NCBI GenBank assembly: GCA_020053595.1
Contig: JAGVMV010000033.1
Location: 1-56,000 of the forward strand
DNA length: 56,000 bases
Reading direction: 5' to 3'
Source: Thermoleophilia bacterium
GTDB lineage: Bacteria; Actinomycetota; Thermoleophilia; BMS3ABIN01
Each line of letters opens with the position of its first letter. Within the stretch, counting starts at the first letter, position 1. This document shows positions 17,498 to 26,563 of the stretch, piece by piece. The notes under the pieces were generated by a model. That model did not search any database and was not told the DNA's origin. It saw only the letters and a program-made list of their open reading frames with translations. A program made the position numbers and the translations under genes.

Positions 17498-17823
17498 CCC
17501 ATTATTTGTCTCATAATTAACTGCCGAAGAAGTTGAAGTCTCTGATCCACGCAACTAGAAACTTTATCATAGATGTACATTTCAGTAAAAGATGCGAGCA
17601 ATACTTCCAAGAATTTATTTAAAGCCTCTTCGGATATCCGACCATCCTTGAAATAAGAATTGGCGACCATGCTAGCATTCTTGAAATCTGCGAAGCTTGG
17701 CTTTTCAGATAGACCTTGAGAAGCGTGATGGGCATACGAATATGTGCGTGTAAATTCACGTTCCGCTCTGTGGAGAGCGTTCTTCGATGACGTTTTGTGA
17801 ATAGGTAAGGTGGCGGCTTCCAT
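17494..17823 (-). CDS. hypothetical protein, island operon
   Basis: 109 residues from ATG at 17823, which has GGGGAG four bases upstream; a start at 17871 lacks one. No TM helix. It is helical and charged with aromatic residues (SYAHHASQG, SEKPSFADFKNASMV). Its stop overlaps the start of the DUF2335-like gene by 4 nt (ATGA), so the products are coupled and perhaps act together. No family is recognised. Confidence 0.6.
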   Translation of the reverse strand: MEAATLPIHKTSSKNALHRAEREFTRTYSYAHHASQGLSEKPSFADFKNASMVANSYFKDGRISEEALNKFLEVLLASFTEMYIYDKVSSCVDQRLQLLRQLIMRQIMG

Positions 17824-17978
17824 TTTTCTCCCCTGTCGCAGTACTGACGAATGATACTTATTTTTTCTCATCGCTGCAACCTTTCTGCACGTGACTTACT
17901 ATTTCTTTATTCCCGTTAAATGACCTTTCTGACACCTTCGGCGGTTCCGAACACCTTATTTAACTATTTTATGCTTAT

Positions 17979-18018
17979 TATGCTTGCCCGGGCATGAAAA
18001 TTATTGTATGCTTGCCCG
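17979..18018. repeat. 12-bp direct repeat upstream of the P63C gene
   Basis: TATGCTTGCCCG at 17979-17990 and again at 18007-18018, starts 28 bp apart, in the promoter region of the P63C gene. A regulator-binding pair is possible; nothing else supports it. Confidence 0.4.
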
Positions 18019-18055
18019 CGTAGGGATTTATAACGCCAAAAAGGGAGCGAAGATA

Positions 18056-19072
18056 ATGACTGCCAAGGATGATGTCAGTGAGGCAGCTAAGGCACTGTCA
18101 AAACTAGGAGCAAGCAAAGGTGGTGAAGCCCGGGCCCGACTTTTATCACCAGCCGAGCGCAAGGTTCAGGCTAGTTTAGCTGCCCGGGCCCGGTGGGCTA
18201 AAGAGGGCAAAACAAGCAAATCCATCGGGCCCGACGAAGTATATTCTATGTTTCCAGGCACACTACCAATGGGCGACATCTCTTTTGAGTGTCATGTTTT
18301 AAATGATGGGAGACGAGTTCTTACTCAGCGAGAAGTCGTTCGTCTGGTTTCCGGCGGTCGAGATAGCAGCAACCTCCAACGTTATCTCTCGCGCAATTCT
18401 CTAGTACCAGAAGGGTTTTTAGAAGGTCGCATTATTCAATTTAGGATTCCGGGTCTTCATCAGTTAGCTCATGGTTTTGAAGCCACACTCCTGCTGGAGA
18501 TTTGTGATTATTATATTCAGGCCCGCGAAGATGATCTTCTCAAGAAAAGTCAGATTCCGCTAGCAGTTCAGGCTAGCATCATTATGCGTTCGTGCGCCAA
18601 AGTCGGCATTATCGCGCTAATAGATGAAGCTACAGGTTATCAGCAGGTACGAGAACGTAATGCTCTGCAACTTAAACTCCAAGCCTTCATCGCAGAAGAG
18701 ATGCAAGAATGGGTCAGCATGTTTCCCACTGAGTTTTGGACCGAGCTTGCGCGACTTGAAAATATTAAATACTCCGCACGCAATCGCCCCCTCAGGTGGG
18801 GAAAGTATGTCATGGCTTTTGTTTACGATGCAATTGATGAAGATGTCGGCCGGAAACTTCGGGAGATCAATAAAAACCCTCATTACAAACAGAATCATCA
18901 TCAATGGTTACAGCAATTCGGCAAGGAAAAACTCAACAACCAAATTCAGCAGGTTATAGCCATTATGAAGCTATGTGATGACATGGCCGACTTCAAACGT
19001 AAGTTCAGCAAGGTATTCCGCAAGACTCCATTGCAGCTTGAATTCACCTTCGATACTGACCTTAGTGCTTGA
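18056..19072 (+). CDS. P63C-domain protein with N-terminal KGG/ARW motif
   Basis: 338 residues from ATG at 18056 with GGGAG eight bases upstream; the longer frame from 17984 lacks a ribosome-binding site. Residues about 14-50 carry the KGG/ARW motif (GASKGGEARARLLSP, AARARWAKEG). The C-terminal half is a P63C domain (RNRPLRWGKYVMAFVYDAID, NHHQWLQQFGKEKLNNQI, QQVIAIMKLCDDMADF), found in phage-related and chromosomal proteins of unknown function. The direct repeat TATGCTTGCCCG (17979 and 18007) upstream may be an operator. The protein lies just before the transposase. Confidence 0.85.
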   Translation: MTAKDDVSEAAKALSKLGASKGGEARARLLSPAERKVQASLAARARWAKEGKTSKSIGPDEVYSMFPGTLPMGDISFECHVLNDGRRVLTQREVVRLVSGGRDSSNLQRYLSRNSLVPEGFLEGRIIQFRIPGLHQLAHGFEATLLLEICDYYIQAREDDLLKKSQIPLAVQASIIMRSCAKVGIIALIDEATGYQQVRERNALQLKLQAFIAEEMQEWVSMFPTEFWTELARLENIKYSARNRPLRWGKYVMAFVYDAIDEDVGRKLREINKNPHYKQNHHQWLQQFGKEKLNNQIQQVIAIMKLCDDMADFKRKFSKVFRKTPLQLEFTFDTDLSA

Positions 19073-19110
19073 CCGACCTTGAATAATCGAACGCGGGCCC
19101 GAAAATTAAC

Positions 19111-19140
19111 TTGACTTATGCTAGAACGCTCAAGTATAAT
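19111..19140 (+). promoter_or_regulatory. near-consensus promoter giving a leaderless transposase mRNA
   Basis: TTGACT and TATAAT separated by 18 bp. The -10 box ends 7 nt before the ATG at 19148, so the transcript would start at or next to the start codon. Confidence 0.7.
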
Positions 19141-19147
19141 GGTCAGT

Positions 19148-19987
19148 ATGAACAGGTTATCTACAGAGAAACGAGCGCAAATCATCGGATGCCTTGTCGA
19201 AGGTATGAGCATCCGCGCTACTGTGCGCATAACAGGAGCAGCTAAGAACACGATTACCAAGCTTCTCGCTGATCTCGGTGAAACTTGTTCACATTATCAA
19301 GATCAGGTTATGCAGAACATTCCATGTAAGCGGCTCCAACTTGATGAGATTTGGAGTTTTGTCTATTCCAAAGACAAAAATGTTCCCGATAAATACCAGG
19401 GCCAGTTTGGTTATGGCGACGTCTGGACCTGGACGGCTATTGATGCTGACACCAAACTCGTTCCTTCTTGGCTAGTTGGTGAACGAAATCTTGAGGATGC
19501 CACGGCCTTTGTCTCAGATGTCGCTTCTAGGGTTACAGGCAGACCGCAGTTGACCACTGACGGCCACCGGGCTTATCTGCAAGCCGTCGATGAAGGTTTC
19601 AAAGGAGATGTCGATTATGCGATGCTCAAGAAAATTTATGGCGTTGAGGAGCAGAAAGGAAATCGGCGCTACTCTCCCGCTAAGTGTATTGGAATTGAGA
19701 CTGAAAGGGTTTGGGGCCACCCCAACCCAGCGCATATCTCGACCTCTTACGTGGAGCGCCAGAACCTTACAATGCGGATGGGCATGCGACGTTTCACAAG
19801 GCTTACCAATGGCTTCTCAAAGAAGGTTGAGAACCTAGCACACACGGTCAGCCTACATTTCATGTTCTACAACTTCGCCCGCCCTCATAAGACTCTCGCC
19901 AATCCATACCCCCGTACCCCCGCAATGGCAGCCGGGATAGCCGATCACGTTTGGACGTTGGAAGAGATCGCCGGACTGCTCGATTGA
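19148..19987 (+). CDS. IS1-type DDE transposase
   Basis: 279 residues in one frame. An N-terminal helix-turn-helix of about 50 residues (MNRLSTEKRAQIIGCLVEGM, RATVRITGAAKNTITKLL) precedes a DDE-type catalytic core: LDEIWSF (first Asp), TTDGHRAY (second Asp) and FYNFARPHKTL with an upstream acidic residue in TSYVERQN. Similar single-ORF IS1-family proteins are common in diverse genomes. I could not find flanking inverted repeats, so it may be an isolated or domesticated copy. The start is chosen over an upstream in-frame ATG because of the promoter position. Confidence 0.85.
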   Translation: MNRLSTEKRAQIIGCLVEGMSIRATVRITGAAKNTITKLLADLGETCSHYQDQVMQNIPCKRLQLDEIWSFVYSKDKNVPDKYQGQFGYGDVWTWTAIDADTKLVPSWLVGERNLEDATAFVSDVASRVTGRPQLTTDGHRAYLQAVDEGFKGDVDYAMLKKIYGVEEQKGNRRYSPAKCIGIETERVWGHPNPAHISTSYVERQNLTMRMGMRRFTRLTNGFSKKVENLAHTVSLHFMFYNFARPHKTLANPYPRTPAMAAGIADHVWTLEEIAGLLD

Positions 19988-20044
19988 AACTGACCCACTA
20001 CCCAAAAAGTATTAAAACCAATGCGCAGCGTATCTGCGTCCCGG

Positions 20045-21226
20045 CTATTGGCTCGCCGCGGCCAGGGCGGCCTCATACACCGTGGCCAACGGCACCCCGT
20101 TTTTCCTGGCAACCTCCCGGCAATCCTCATATTCAGGGGAAACCGTCACCTCACGCCCGCGCCACTTGCCGATCTTGACCTGCACCTGCCCGTAAGAGGT
20201 CTGGACGGTCTCCATCCGCCGCTCGAGACAGTTTCGCTGCACCATGCTGGTGCGCACCCCAAAGGTTGATGACTCGCGAAATATCAGGTCGAGTTGCTCC
20301 CCCTCCTCACCGGGCGCGCACAATACGGATAGCACTACGCCAGGCCTGCCCTTTTTCATAATCACCGGCGTCATCCAGGCGTCGGCAGCCCCCGCGGCCA
20401 GCAGCTGGTCGACCAGGTAAGCCAGCCGTTCCGGTGTGCTATCGTCGATGTTGGTCTCGATGAGCGTCTGCTGGTCGATTACACCGCCGGTAGCGCCCTC
20501 CATGCGTTCTCCCATAAGAATTCTGAGCAGGTTCGGACCGCGAGTCTCCCTGGTTCCGGCCCCGTAACCGGCACCGGTCAACTTTATGGTGGGAAGGGCG
20601 CCAAAAGAACGGGCGAAATACGATACAAGCGCCGCCCCTGTGGGCGTTGCCAGTTCCTGGCGCTCGCCTCCCTGCAATACCGGTAATCCTTTGAGCAGTA
20701 ACGCCGTCGCCGGCGACGGCACAGGCATGATTCCATGCCGCGTCTTCACAGTCCCGGAACCCAGGGCCACCGGCGAACAGAAGACCTCACCCGGCTTCAA
20801 CTCCTCGATCAGCACACAAGTGCTGATTATATCTATGATGCTGTCCACCATGCCCACTTCGTGGAAATGGACCGTCTGCAGCGACTCGCCGTGAGCCCTG
20901 GCTTCAGCCCGGGCTACACGACCGAAAATCGCGAGACAGTGGGAGCGCACCTTCTCTGACAGACCGCTGCGGGCGATAAGCTCCTCGATGTCGGAGAGGC
21001 TCCTCGGTTCCTGCTCTTCGCCCTCGATGATCACCGAGAAACGCGTAGCGGCAATACCGGAGACCTTGATGCTCTCGGTAGCGATCGACCAGCCGTCGAA
21101 ATCAACCTTTTCCAATTCCGCCTGAAGCAGTCCCAGTGAGCCGGCGCCGGCGTCCAGCAGCGCCCCGACGAACATGTCGCCGGCGACACCAGAAAAACAG
21201 TCTATGTAAAGAGTCGGTCCGCTCAT
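20045..21226 (-). CDS. larC: nickel-pincer cofactor biosynthesis protein LarC
   Basis: 393 residues from ATG at 21226. LarC inserts nickel into the pincer nucleotide cofactor of lactate racemase and related LarA enzymes (CTP-dependent). Motifs: LYIDCFSGVAGDMFVGALLD, HFHEVGMVDSIIDII, CSPVALGSGTVKTRHGIMPV, LATPTGAALV and the C-terminal ETNIDDSTPE domain. Here it is one uninterrupted frame, whereas in Lactobacillus plantarum larC1/larC2 are joined by frameshifting. No larA, larB or larE lies in the window. The short interval to 21346 contains a direct repeat CTACAGGAATAAC. Confidence 0.93.
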   Translation of the reverse strand: MSGPTLYIDCFSGVAGDMFVGALLDAGAGSLGLLQAELEKVDFDGWSIATESIKVSGIAATRFSVIIEGEEQEPRSLSDIEELIARSGLSEKVRSHCLAIFGRVARAEARAHGESLQTVHFHEVGMVDSIIDIISTCVLIEELKPGEVFCSPVALGSGTVKTRHGIMPVPSPATALLLKGLPVLQGGERQELATPTGAALVSYFARSFGALPTIKLTGAGYGAGTRETRGPNLLRILMGERMEGATGGVIDQQTLIETNIDDSTPERLAYLVDQLLAAGAADAWMTPVIMKKGRPGVVLSVLCAPGEEGEQLDLIFRESSTFGVRTSMVQRNCLERRMETVQTSYGQVQVKIGKWRGREVTVSPEYEDCREVARKNGVPLATVYEAALAAASQ

Positions 21227-21345
21227 GGCTTCGATTGTCAATTCTACAGGAATAACTTTCTCAAAACTTTCTCAATCTACAGGAATAACCTTCCCACTGT
21301 TGTATATTTCAATACTTTACTGAGCATATTGCAGGTTGGAGCAAA

Positions 21346-22416
21346 ATGAGGACTTACCCGCATCCGCCGCGGAAACATATAGATATCAGCAAACTGATGA
21401 CCGACAGCTGGCGCCTGGTATGGCGTCACAAGTTCCTCTGGTTCTTCGGGCTGTTCGCCGGCGGCAGCGCCTCATTTGGCGGCGGGACAGGCAACTTCTC
21501 AACTGGCGGCGATTCACAGCAGAACAAAAACTCCGGGCAAACAGATAGAACCGTCCGGGAGTTCAGTGACTGGATCAATGCTCATCTGACACTGATATTC
21601 ATCATGGTTGCGGCAGTCATTGCCATAATCCTGCTGCTCTGGCTATGGTCCATTATCTGTCGGGGTGCGGTTATCGGCTCGGTCCGTGATGCGCGACAGG
21701 GCGGGAGTATCAGCTTTAGCAGCGCCTTTGCCCGCGGCCGGGAAAGTTTCGGGCGACTCTTTCTGTTTGACCTGTTCCTGTTCTTGCTCTCCCTCTGTCT
21801 GATCATCATTATCGCGGCATCTGCACTGTTTCTGATTTTTTTGGCAATGGTTGCGGGCAAGGCCGGCTTGGCGCTGCTTTCGCTGCTTGGACTCTGGTCA
21901 CTCACTTTCCTTATTTTCGGGCTTGCTTACCTGGCCTGCTGCACTTCCTGGTTTGTTCCCTGGGTATTCCTTGGCATCATCGTCAACTTCGCTGCCCGTT
22001 CAGTTATTCTGGAAGGCAATCGACCAATTGCCGCCTTCAGAAGAAGCTGGCGAATTGTCACGGATAACCTTTCGCAGACTCTGCTTGTATTTCTGGTGAG
22101 CCTGGGCCTCAGCATAGGGGCCTCCATAGCTATTGCCATCGGTGTTGGCCTGTCCGCCATACCAGCGGGGATTGCCTGGTTTTTTGCCTATAGCGCCGAT
22201 TGGAGCCTGGCTTCAATCATTATCGCCGCCTCCCTGACCCTCATCCCCCTGGTGGCTATCATCCTGGCGGCAGCTGTTCTGAACACATATTTCACCACTT
22301 TCTGGACGATTACCTATGACAAACTTGCCGGCCATGAATCTTCGGATGATCGCTTTCCACGCCAATCCGCAACCTCTCCACCGCTACAGCCCCCGCAGCT
22401 TCCGACGGGCAAATAA
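21346..22416 (+). CDS. polytopic membrane protein (glycerophosphodiester-phosphodiesterase membrane-domain-like)
   Basis: 356 residues from ATG at 21346 with TTGGAG upstream. It begins with an amphipathic LMTDSWRLVWRHKFLWFFGLF segment, a Gly-rich loop, then about five to six TM helices (about 80-100, 130-165, 170-205, 240-275, 280-315) and a Pro-rich cytoplasmic tail. The pattern of a short tryptophan-rich N-terminus and an NRPIAAFRRSWRIV segment before the last helices resembles uncharacterised membrane proteins of Firmicutes and Actinobacteria. No enzymatic residues are evident. It is divergent from larC. Confidence 0.75.
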   Translation: MRTYPHPPRKHIDISKLMTDSWRLVWRHKFLWFFGLFAGGSASFGGGTGNFSTGGDSQQNKNSGQTDRTVREFSDWINAHLTLIFIMVAAVIAIILLLWLWSIICRGAVIGSVRDARQGGSISFSSAFARGRESFGRLFLFDLFLFLLSLCLIIIIAASALFLIFLAMVAGKAGLALLSLLGLWSLTFLIFGLAYLACCTSWFVPWVFLGIIVNFAARSVILEGNRPIAAFRRSWRIVTDNLSQTLLVFLVSLGLSIGASIAIAIGVGLSAIPAGIAWFFAYSADWSLASIIIAASLTLIPLVAIILAAAVLNTYFTTFWTITYDKLAGHESSDDRFPRQSATSPPLQPPQLPTGK

Positions 22417-22498
22417 TACTATTAAACTTCTGTTATTAAGTTTCAAAAGCCTCCCGCCGATAGACGGTTCGCTGAAGGGGTCTACGAAAGCGGGCTAA

Positions 22499-23907
22499 AT
22501 GTGGGAGAGCCATAGCCTGACCCTTCCCAGGGGTCTGGGCACCAAGATAATTTTACCCACATTGCTGGTCATCGGTATGTTTGCATTCCCGGCGCTGCTG
22601 GCCTGGCAAGGAATGCAGAGCATACAATCAGAAAATGAAAACATGCGAAGCTACTCGCAGGCAGTGGTCGACCTACATGAGGTTCAGTCGGGGCTCCAGG
22701 CTGAAGCAGCCGCTTTCAACCGTTGAGAGCATCCACGGGCGCATGCGCCTTCTCGTTTCAAACCTGATCGAGTCGCTTGAGACACGCGGCAATGAAGCTG
22801 CCACCAGCTTGAATGCCGACGCCCAGAGTACGGTTCGCACGGTTATTCTGGCGATGGTTCTTACCGGCCTCCTGGGACTGGGTCTGGCAGTACTGCTGAC
22901 GCGGCGAATCACCCAGCCGGTACGGGCGCTTGTCTGTGCCGCCCAAAACCTTTCTAAAGGCAAGCTGGGCCAGCGCGTGGAAATACGTGGAAGAGATGAA
23001 CTGGCGCGGCTGGGACGCGCTTTCAACCATATGGCATCATCTCTGCAATTGCAGAACTACGCCCTGCTTAATGAACAGAGCAAATTAAGGTCTGTGCACC
23101 AGAGTATCACTGACGGAATCCTCGTTTTCGGCAATAACGGTTTTATTATTTCCGCCAATCCCGCCGCCGAAGCCACAATCAAGAAAGAAGAAGCTATGCT
23201 GGCGGGCTCACGCACTACTGGAATCATGGAGCTGGACGAAATCCTGAATCGGCCCGAACTCATCGGACCAGATGACGCCTGCCACATCATCGATAGCGCC
23301 ACCGGGCTCGCAATCAGTGCTGGTAGGCCGTCTTTCCTCGCGCGGCAAGCTGTTGGGCCTTATCGCAGTGTCCAGCACCAGGCGTGGCGCCTTCTCCGAA
23401 CCCGGACAGATGGAGCTGTTCGTCGACATCTCCAATCAGGCCGGCGTGGCGATCGACAACGCCGAGATGTATAAACGACTTGAGGAGACCTTCTGGAGCA
23501 CCATCCGTTCGCTTGCTGAAGCCATCGACGCCAAGGATTCCTACACCCGGGGACACTCCGACCGGGTTGCCGACTACGCCGAAGCCCTCGCCCGAAAGCT
23601 CGAGCTTGAGGATGAAATGCTCTCCGCGGTTCGCTGCGCCGGCTACCTTCACGATACCGGCAAGATCGGCATCCCCGATGCCATCCTGCTGAAGCCGGGA
23701 AAGCTGACCGAGGAAGAATATAGCGAAATCATGAGCCATCCCGTCATCAGCCATAAGATCATCGAACCGGTGGATTTTCCCTACGAAGTAAAACCGCTGG
23801 TGCGTCATCACCACGAGCGCATAGACGGCTCCGGATACCCGGATGGGCTGGTCGGCGACGAGATACCGCTGGGAGCCAGGATTATCGGCATCGCCAGCAA
23901 CGACTGA
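22499..23907 (+). pseudogene. decayed HAMP-PAS-GAF-HD-GYP c-di-GMP phosphodiesterase
   Basis: Three frames make one gene. The first (22499-about 22720) has a TM helix and short extracellular start. The second (about 22721-23320) has a TM helix, HAMP (RRITQPVRAL, RDELARLGRAFNHM) and PAS (DGILVFGNNGFIISANPAAE). The third (about 23300-23895) has a GAF end and HD-GYP domain with RGHSDRV, YLHDTGKIGIP, ISHKI and HHHERIDGSGYPDGL. The extracellular part and the PAS-GAF join look shortened, suggesting deletions with the frameshifts. The HD-GYP domain stops after ARIIGIA, before the usual AD-YDAMTSDRPYR end. No full-length product is possible. Confidence 0.85.
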
Positions 23908-25280
23908 TCCAGCATTTTCTCTGCCAGCGTCTGGTCGGGAGCCTGTACCAACACCACTCCCAGGCCTTTATGCGCAAGCAGCCAGACGCCGTCAACACTC
24001 CTGAGGACCGGAGCCGTGCCCGGCGCATGTTCAAATTTGCTGTCGTAGCGATTCTCCAGCGCCTCGCCCATAGCCTTGGCAAACTCGGTTGCTTCCTGCT
24101 GGTTGTCCCATACGGATGCCACGACCATCAGGCTGGTGCCTTCCGGACCTTCGTAATATTCAATGGCATCTCCACCCCACCCCGCCGCCGCCCTGCGTGC
24201 CCGCGACGACGAAATGTCAGCCGAAAGTAGTTCGACCAAACCAAATTCGCCGAGGTTGTTCTCAAAGGACAGGGACCAGCCTGGGCCAATCGAGACTCCC
24301 ATGTCAGGCAGGTCCACCAGCACCGGCGCCTCGCCAGACAGATATTTCTCAGGGTGCATCACCTGCTCGGTCGAAAGCGGCGGTTTCCCGTAAACCGAAT
24401 CCACCGCCGGCCAGCCTCCCTTATCCTTCATCACGTTCACAAACTTCATGCCGCTGGTATACGGAAAGAGCAGGCTGTCCTCCAGGTATGAGTTCGTTCC
24501 CAAACCACCGGTGGCTCCCAGGGAACCGAAGAGCAGGCTCACCAGATCCATGGCGCTGAAATTAGCGGCCGTATAATCGGTTTCGGATACGGTTGCATCG
24601 CCTTCGACAAGGGCGAGCCGGGCCAGGTCGGCATCATCGTTGCCGCTGTTTTCCGGCAAAAATTCGCTGAGCGAGAAGTTCTGGTCCTGCAGGGCGTGGG
24701 TGACCTCATGGGCCAGGGTCACCTGGTTCATCAGGTTGAGCTCCGGCTTGTCGCTCACCAGCTTGAGCTGCCTGGTTTCGTCATCGTAGAAACCGGCGAC
24801 CTCCTCTCCCAGCATCTGCTCGATTGCCGCGGTCAGGTTATCTTTTTCCTCCAGCAGTCCGAGGCCCTTCAACACTTTCTCCTCGACATTGACCTCGGCC
24901 GGACTATATTCCTTTTCGATTTGTGCCTTCATTTCCCGGCGAAGTTCCTCGCGGCTCAGATATGAGACAACAATCTCGCTCCTGATCGGCAAACCACGCA
25001 TTCTGGACACTTCCCCTTCTATAGACTTAATGGTTACAGCAGACGTTGCAACGGTGGTTTTCGTCGTATTGACCGACTGGGTAGTGCTGGCGGCCCCGTT
25101 GTATTCTTCGTCGGTCCGGCCGCCTGTGGTTTCATCGCCGAAGCCGCAACCAGTCAAAACAAGAGACAAAGTGATGATTATCGCAAACGAAAAAACCGTC
25201 GCTGCCAGCGCCCGGTGCTTCAGAAGGGGATTTTTCTTCAAAACATGTTCCCTGAAATTTAATTTCTCAATGTATGCCAT
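23808..25280 (-). CDS. secreted lipoprotein metallopeptidase (HExxH), C-terminus altered
   Basis: About 490 residues from ATG at 25280; the exact start is uncertain since no clear ribosome-binding site is seen. A signal peptide ends in the lipobox LTGC, so the mature protein is lipid-anchored. A low-complexity Thr-rich linker follows, then a domain with the zinc motif HEVTH in TLAHEVTHALQDQNF. Family unnamed. The last 30 or so residues (after LDQSLLAM) are encoded by antisense of the truncated HD-GYP gene, so the original C-terminus was replaced at a junction near 23,900. The enzyme may still be active because the motif is far upstream. Confidence 0.7.
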   Translation of the reverse strand: MAYIEKLNFREHVLKKNPLLKHRALAATVFSFAIIITLSLVLTGCGFGDETTGGRTDEEYNGAASTTQSVNTTKTTVATSAVTIKSIEGEVSRMRGLPIRSEIVVSYLSREELRREMKAQIEKEYSPAEVNVEEKVLKGLGLLEEKDNLTAAIEQMLGEEVAGFYDDETRQLKLVSDKPELNLMNQVTLAHEVTHALQDQNFSLSEFLPENSGNDDADLARLALVEGDATVSETDYTAANFSAMDLVSLLFGSLGATGGLGTNSYLEDSLLFPYTSGMKFVNVMKDKGGWPAVDSVYGKPPLSTEQVMHPEKYLSGEAPVLVDLPDMGVSIGPGWSLSFENNLGEFGLVELLSADISSSRARRAAAGWGGDAIEYYEGPEGTSLMVVASVWDNQQEATEFAKAMGEALENRYDSKFEHAPGTAPVLRSVDGVWLLAHKGLGVVLVQAPDQTLAEKMLDQSLLAMPIILAPSGISSPTSPSGYPEPSMRSW

Positions 25281-25456
25281 GGGTAACATCGTAACAAAAA
25301 GTGCCGTTGCCATGTCGTTGAAAATTCCCGCGCGCGCCATACACTGTCGCCCGGCATTCCCGCACACACGCCATCCCCGGCTACAGCATCAGACTTTCAA
25401 GCAACGCTGCAATCGGCTAGAATTCGCCCTGACCAGCATCTTACCGGGAGAGCTAA

Positions 25457-26452
25457 ATGACATCTTTGTCTGACACGCTAACAATCGACAATCTCATCCT
25501 CAAAAACCGCATAGTCATGCCTCCCCTGGCCAATGATTTTTCCAGCCCCGATGGGGAGGTTACCCAGAAGCACCTCGACCATTACCAGGCCCGTGCCGCT
25601 GCTGATATCGGCCTGGTCATCGTCGAACACAGCTATGTGGTGACCGAGGGTAAAATGACGGTAAAACAACTGGGCATCCATAACGACGGCCTGGTCGAAG
25701 GACTGACAAAGCTGGCCGATATAATCCGCTCCTCCGGTGCAAAGAGCGCGATCCAGCTAACGCATGCCGGCGCCAATACCAGCCAGTCAGTATGTGGTTG
25801 TCAGCCCACAGGCCCTTCGAATATCCCTGTCCCCGGGCGGGATGAAACGCCCCGCCCACTGGAAACCGACGAGATCAGGGCCCTTGTCGGCGCCTACCGC
25901 GATGCGGCCCGTCGCGCCAAAGAAGCCGGTTTCGATGCTATAGAGATTCATGGAGCCCACGGCTTTTTGTTATGCCAGTTTGCTTCCCCTTATACCAACC
26001 AGCGTAGCGACCAGTATGGCGGCAGCACGGAAAACCGCCTGCGGTTTCCGCTCGAGGTGATCAACGCTGTTCGCGATGAAACAGGCCCGGGTTTTCCGCT
26101 ACTCTATCGCTTCGGAGCCAGCGATTTTCTGCAGGGTGGCCTGGCGCTGGACGAAGCCCGGAAAATAGCGCCGATGCTGGTGGAGGCCGGCATCAACATA
26201 CTCGACATTTCCGGTGGCCTTTGCGGCTCGAGACCGAAAGACCTGAAAGACATGCCGGGATTTTTCGTACCGCTGGCCCAGAGCATCAAGGCCGTAGTCG
26301 ATGTTCCCGTTATCGCCGTCGGAGGCATCACCGATCCCGTCTTCGCCAACAGCATCGTAGCTGAGAAAAAGGCCGACCTGGTAGCAGTTGGAAGGGCGCT
26401 CCTGAAAAACCCTAACTGGGCCCGGGAAGCGCTGGAACAGCTGGCAGATTGA
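25457..26452 (+). CDS. old-yellow-enzyme family NADH:flavin oxidoreductase
   Basis: 331 residues, GGGAGAG before the ATG. FMN-dependent TIM barrel: ILKNRIVMPPLANDF at the first strand, QLTHAG, the His pair in EIHGAHGFLLCQFASPYTN, RSDQYGGSTENRLRFPLEV, and VPVIAVGGI / VAVGRALLKNP at the phosphate-binding end. It lacks the C-terminal Fe-S and NAD(P)H domains of 2,4-dienoyl-CoA reductases. The substrate is an enone or similar (family knowledge). It precedes an acyl-CoA ligase, which may hint at fatty or aromatic acid metabolism (inference). Confidence 0.92.
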   Translation: MTSLSDTLTIDNLILKNRIVMPPLANDFSSPDGEVTQKHLDHYQARAAADIGLVIVEHSYVVTEGKMTVKQLGIHNDGLVEGLTKLADIIRSSGAKSAIQLTHAGANTSQSVCGCQPTGPSNIPVPGRDETPRPLETDEIRALVGAYRDAARRAKEAGFDAIEIHGAHGFLLCQFASPYTNQRSDQYGGSTENRLRFPLEVINAVRDETGPGFPLLYRFGASDFLQGGLALDEARKIAPMLVEAGINILDISGGLCGSRPKDLKDMPGFFVPLAQSIKAVVDVPVIAVGGITDPVFANSIVAEKKADLVAVGRALLKNPNWAREALEQLAD

Positions 26453-26563
26453 TCCCTTGGAGCAGAGCCCCTGGCAAGCAGTGAACCGTATGTTTGTCCA
26501 ATACCGCGTCTTCGGCGCAGCGCAATTATCCGATCCCGGTAAATCAGTAAGGACATTGTTGAC

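Larger units (their letters stand above)
16740..20000. mobile_element. accessory island with IS1-type transposase and P63C gene
   Basis: This stretch between fhs and larC is AT-richer than its flanks and holds genes typical of mobile or phage-derived DNA: a KGG/ARW-motif protein, a membrane two-gene operon, a P63C protein and an IS1-type transposase. Boundaries are approximate. I found no terminal inverted repeats, target duplication or tRNA attachment site, so the mechanism of entry is unknown. Confidence 0.4.

Noticed and set aside
16740-20000. Terminal inverted repeats of an IS or integrative element
   Set aside because: I searched around the transposase and the island ends by eye and found no convincing repeats or target duplication.
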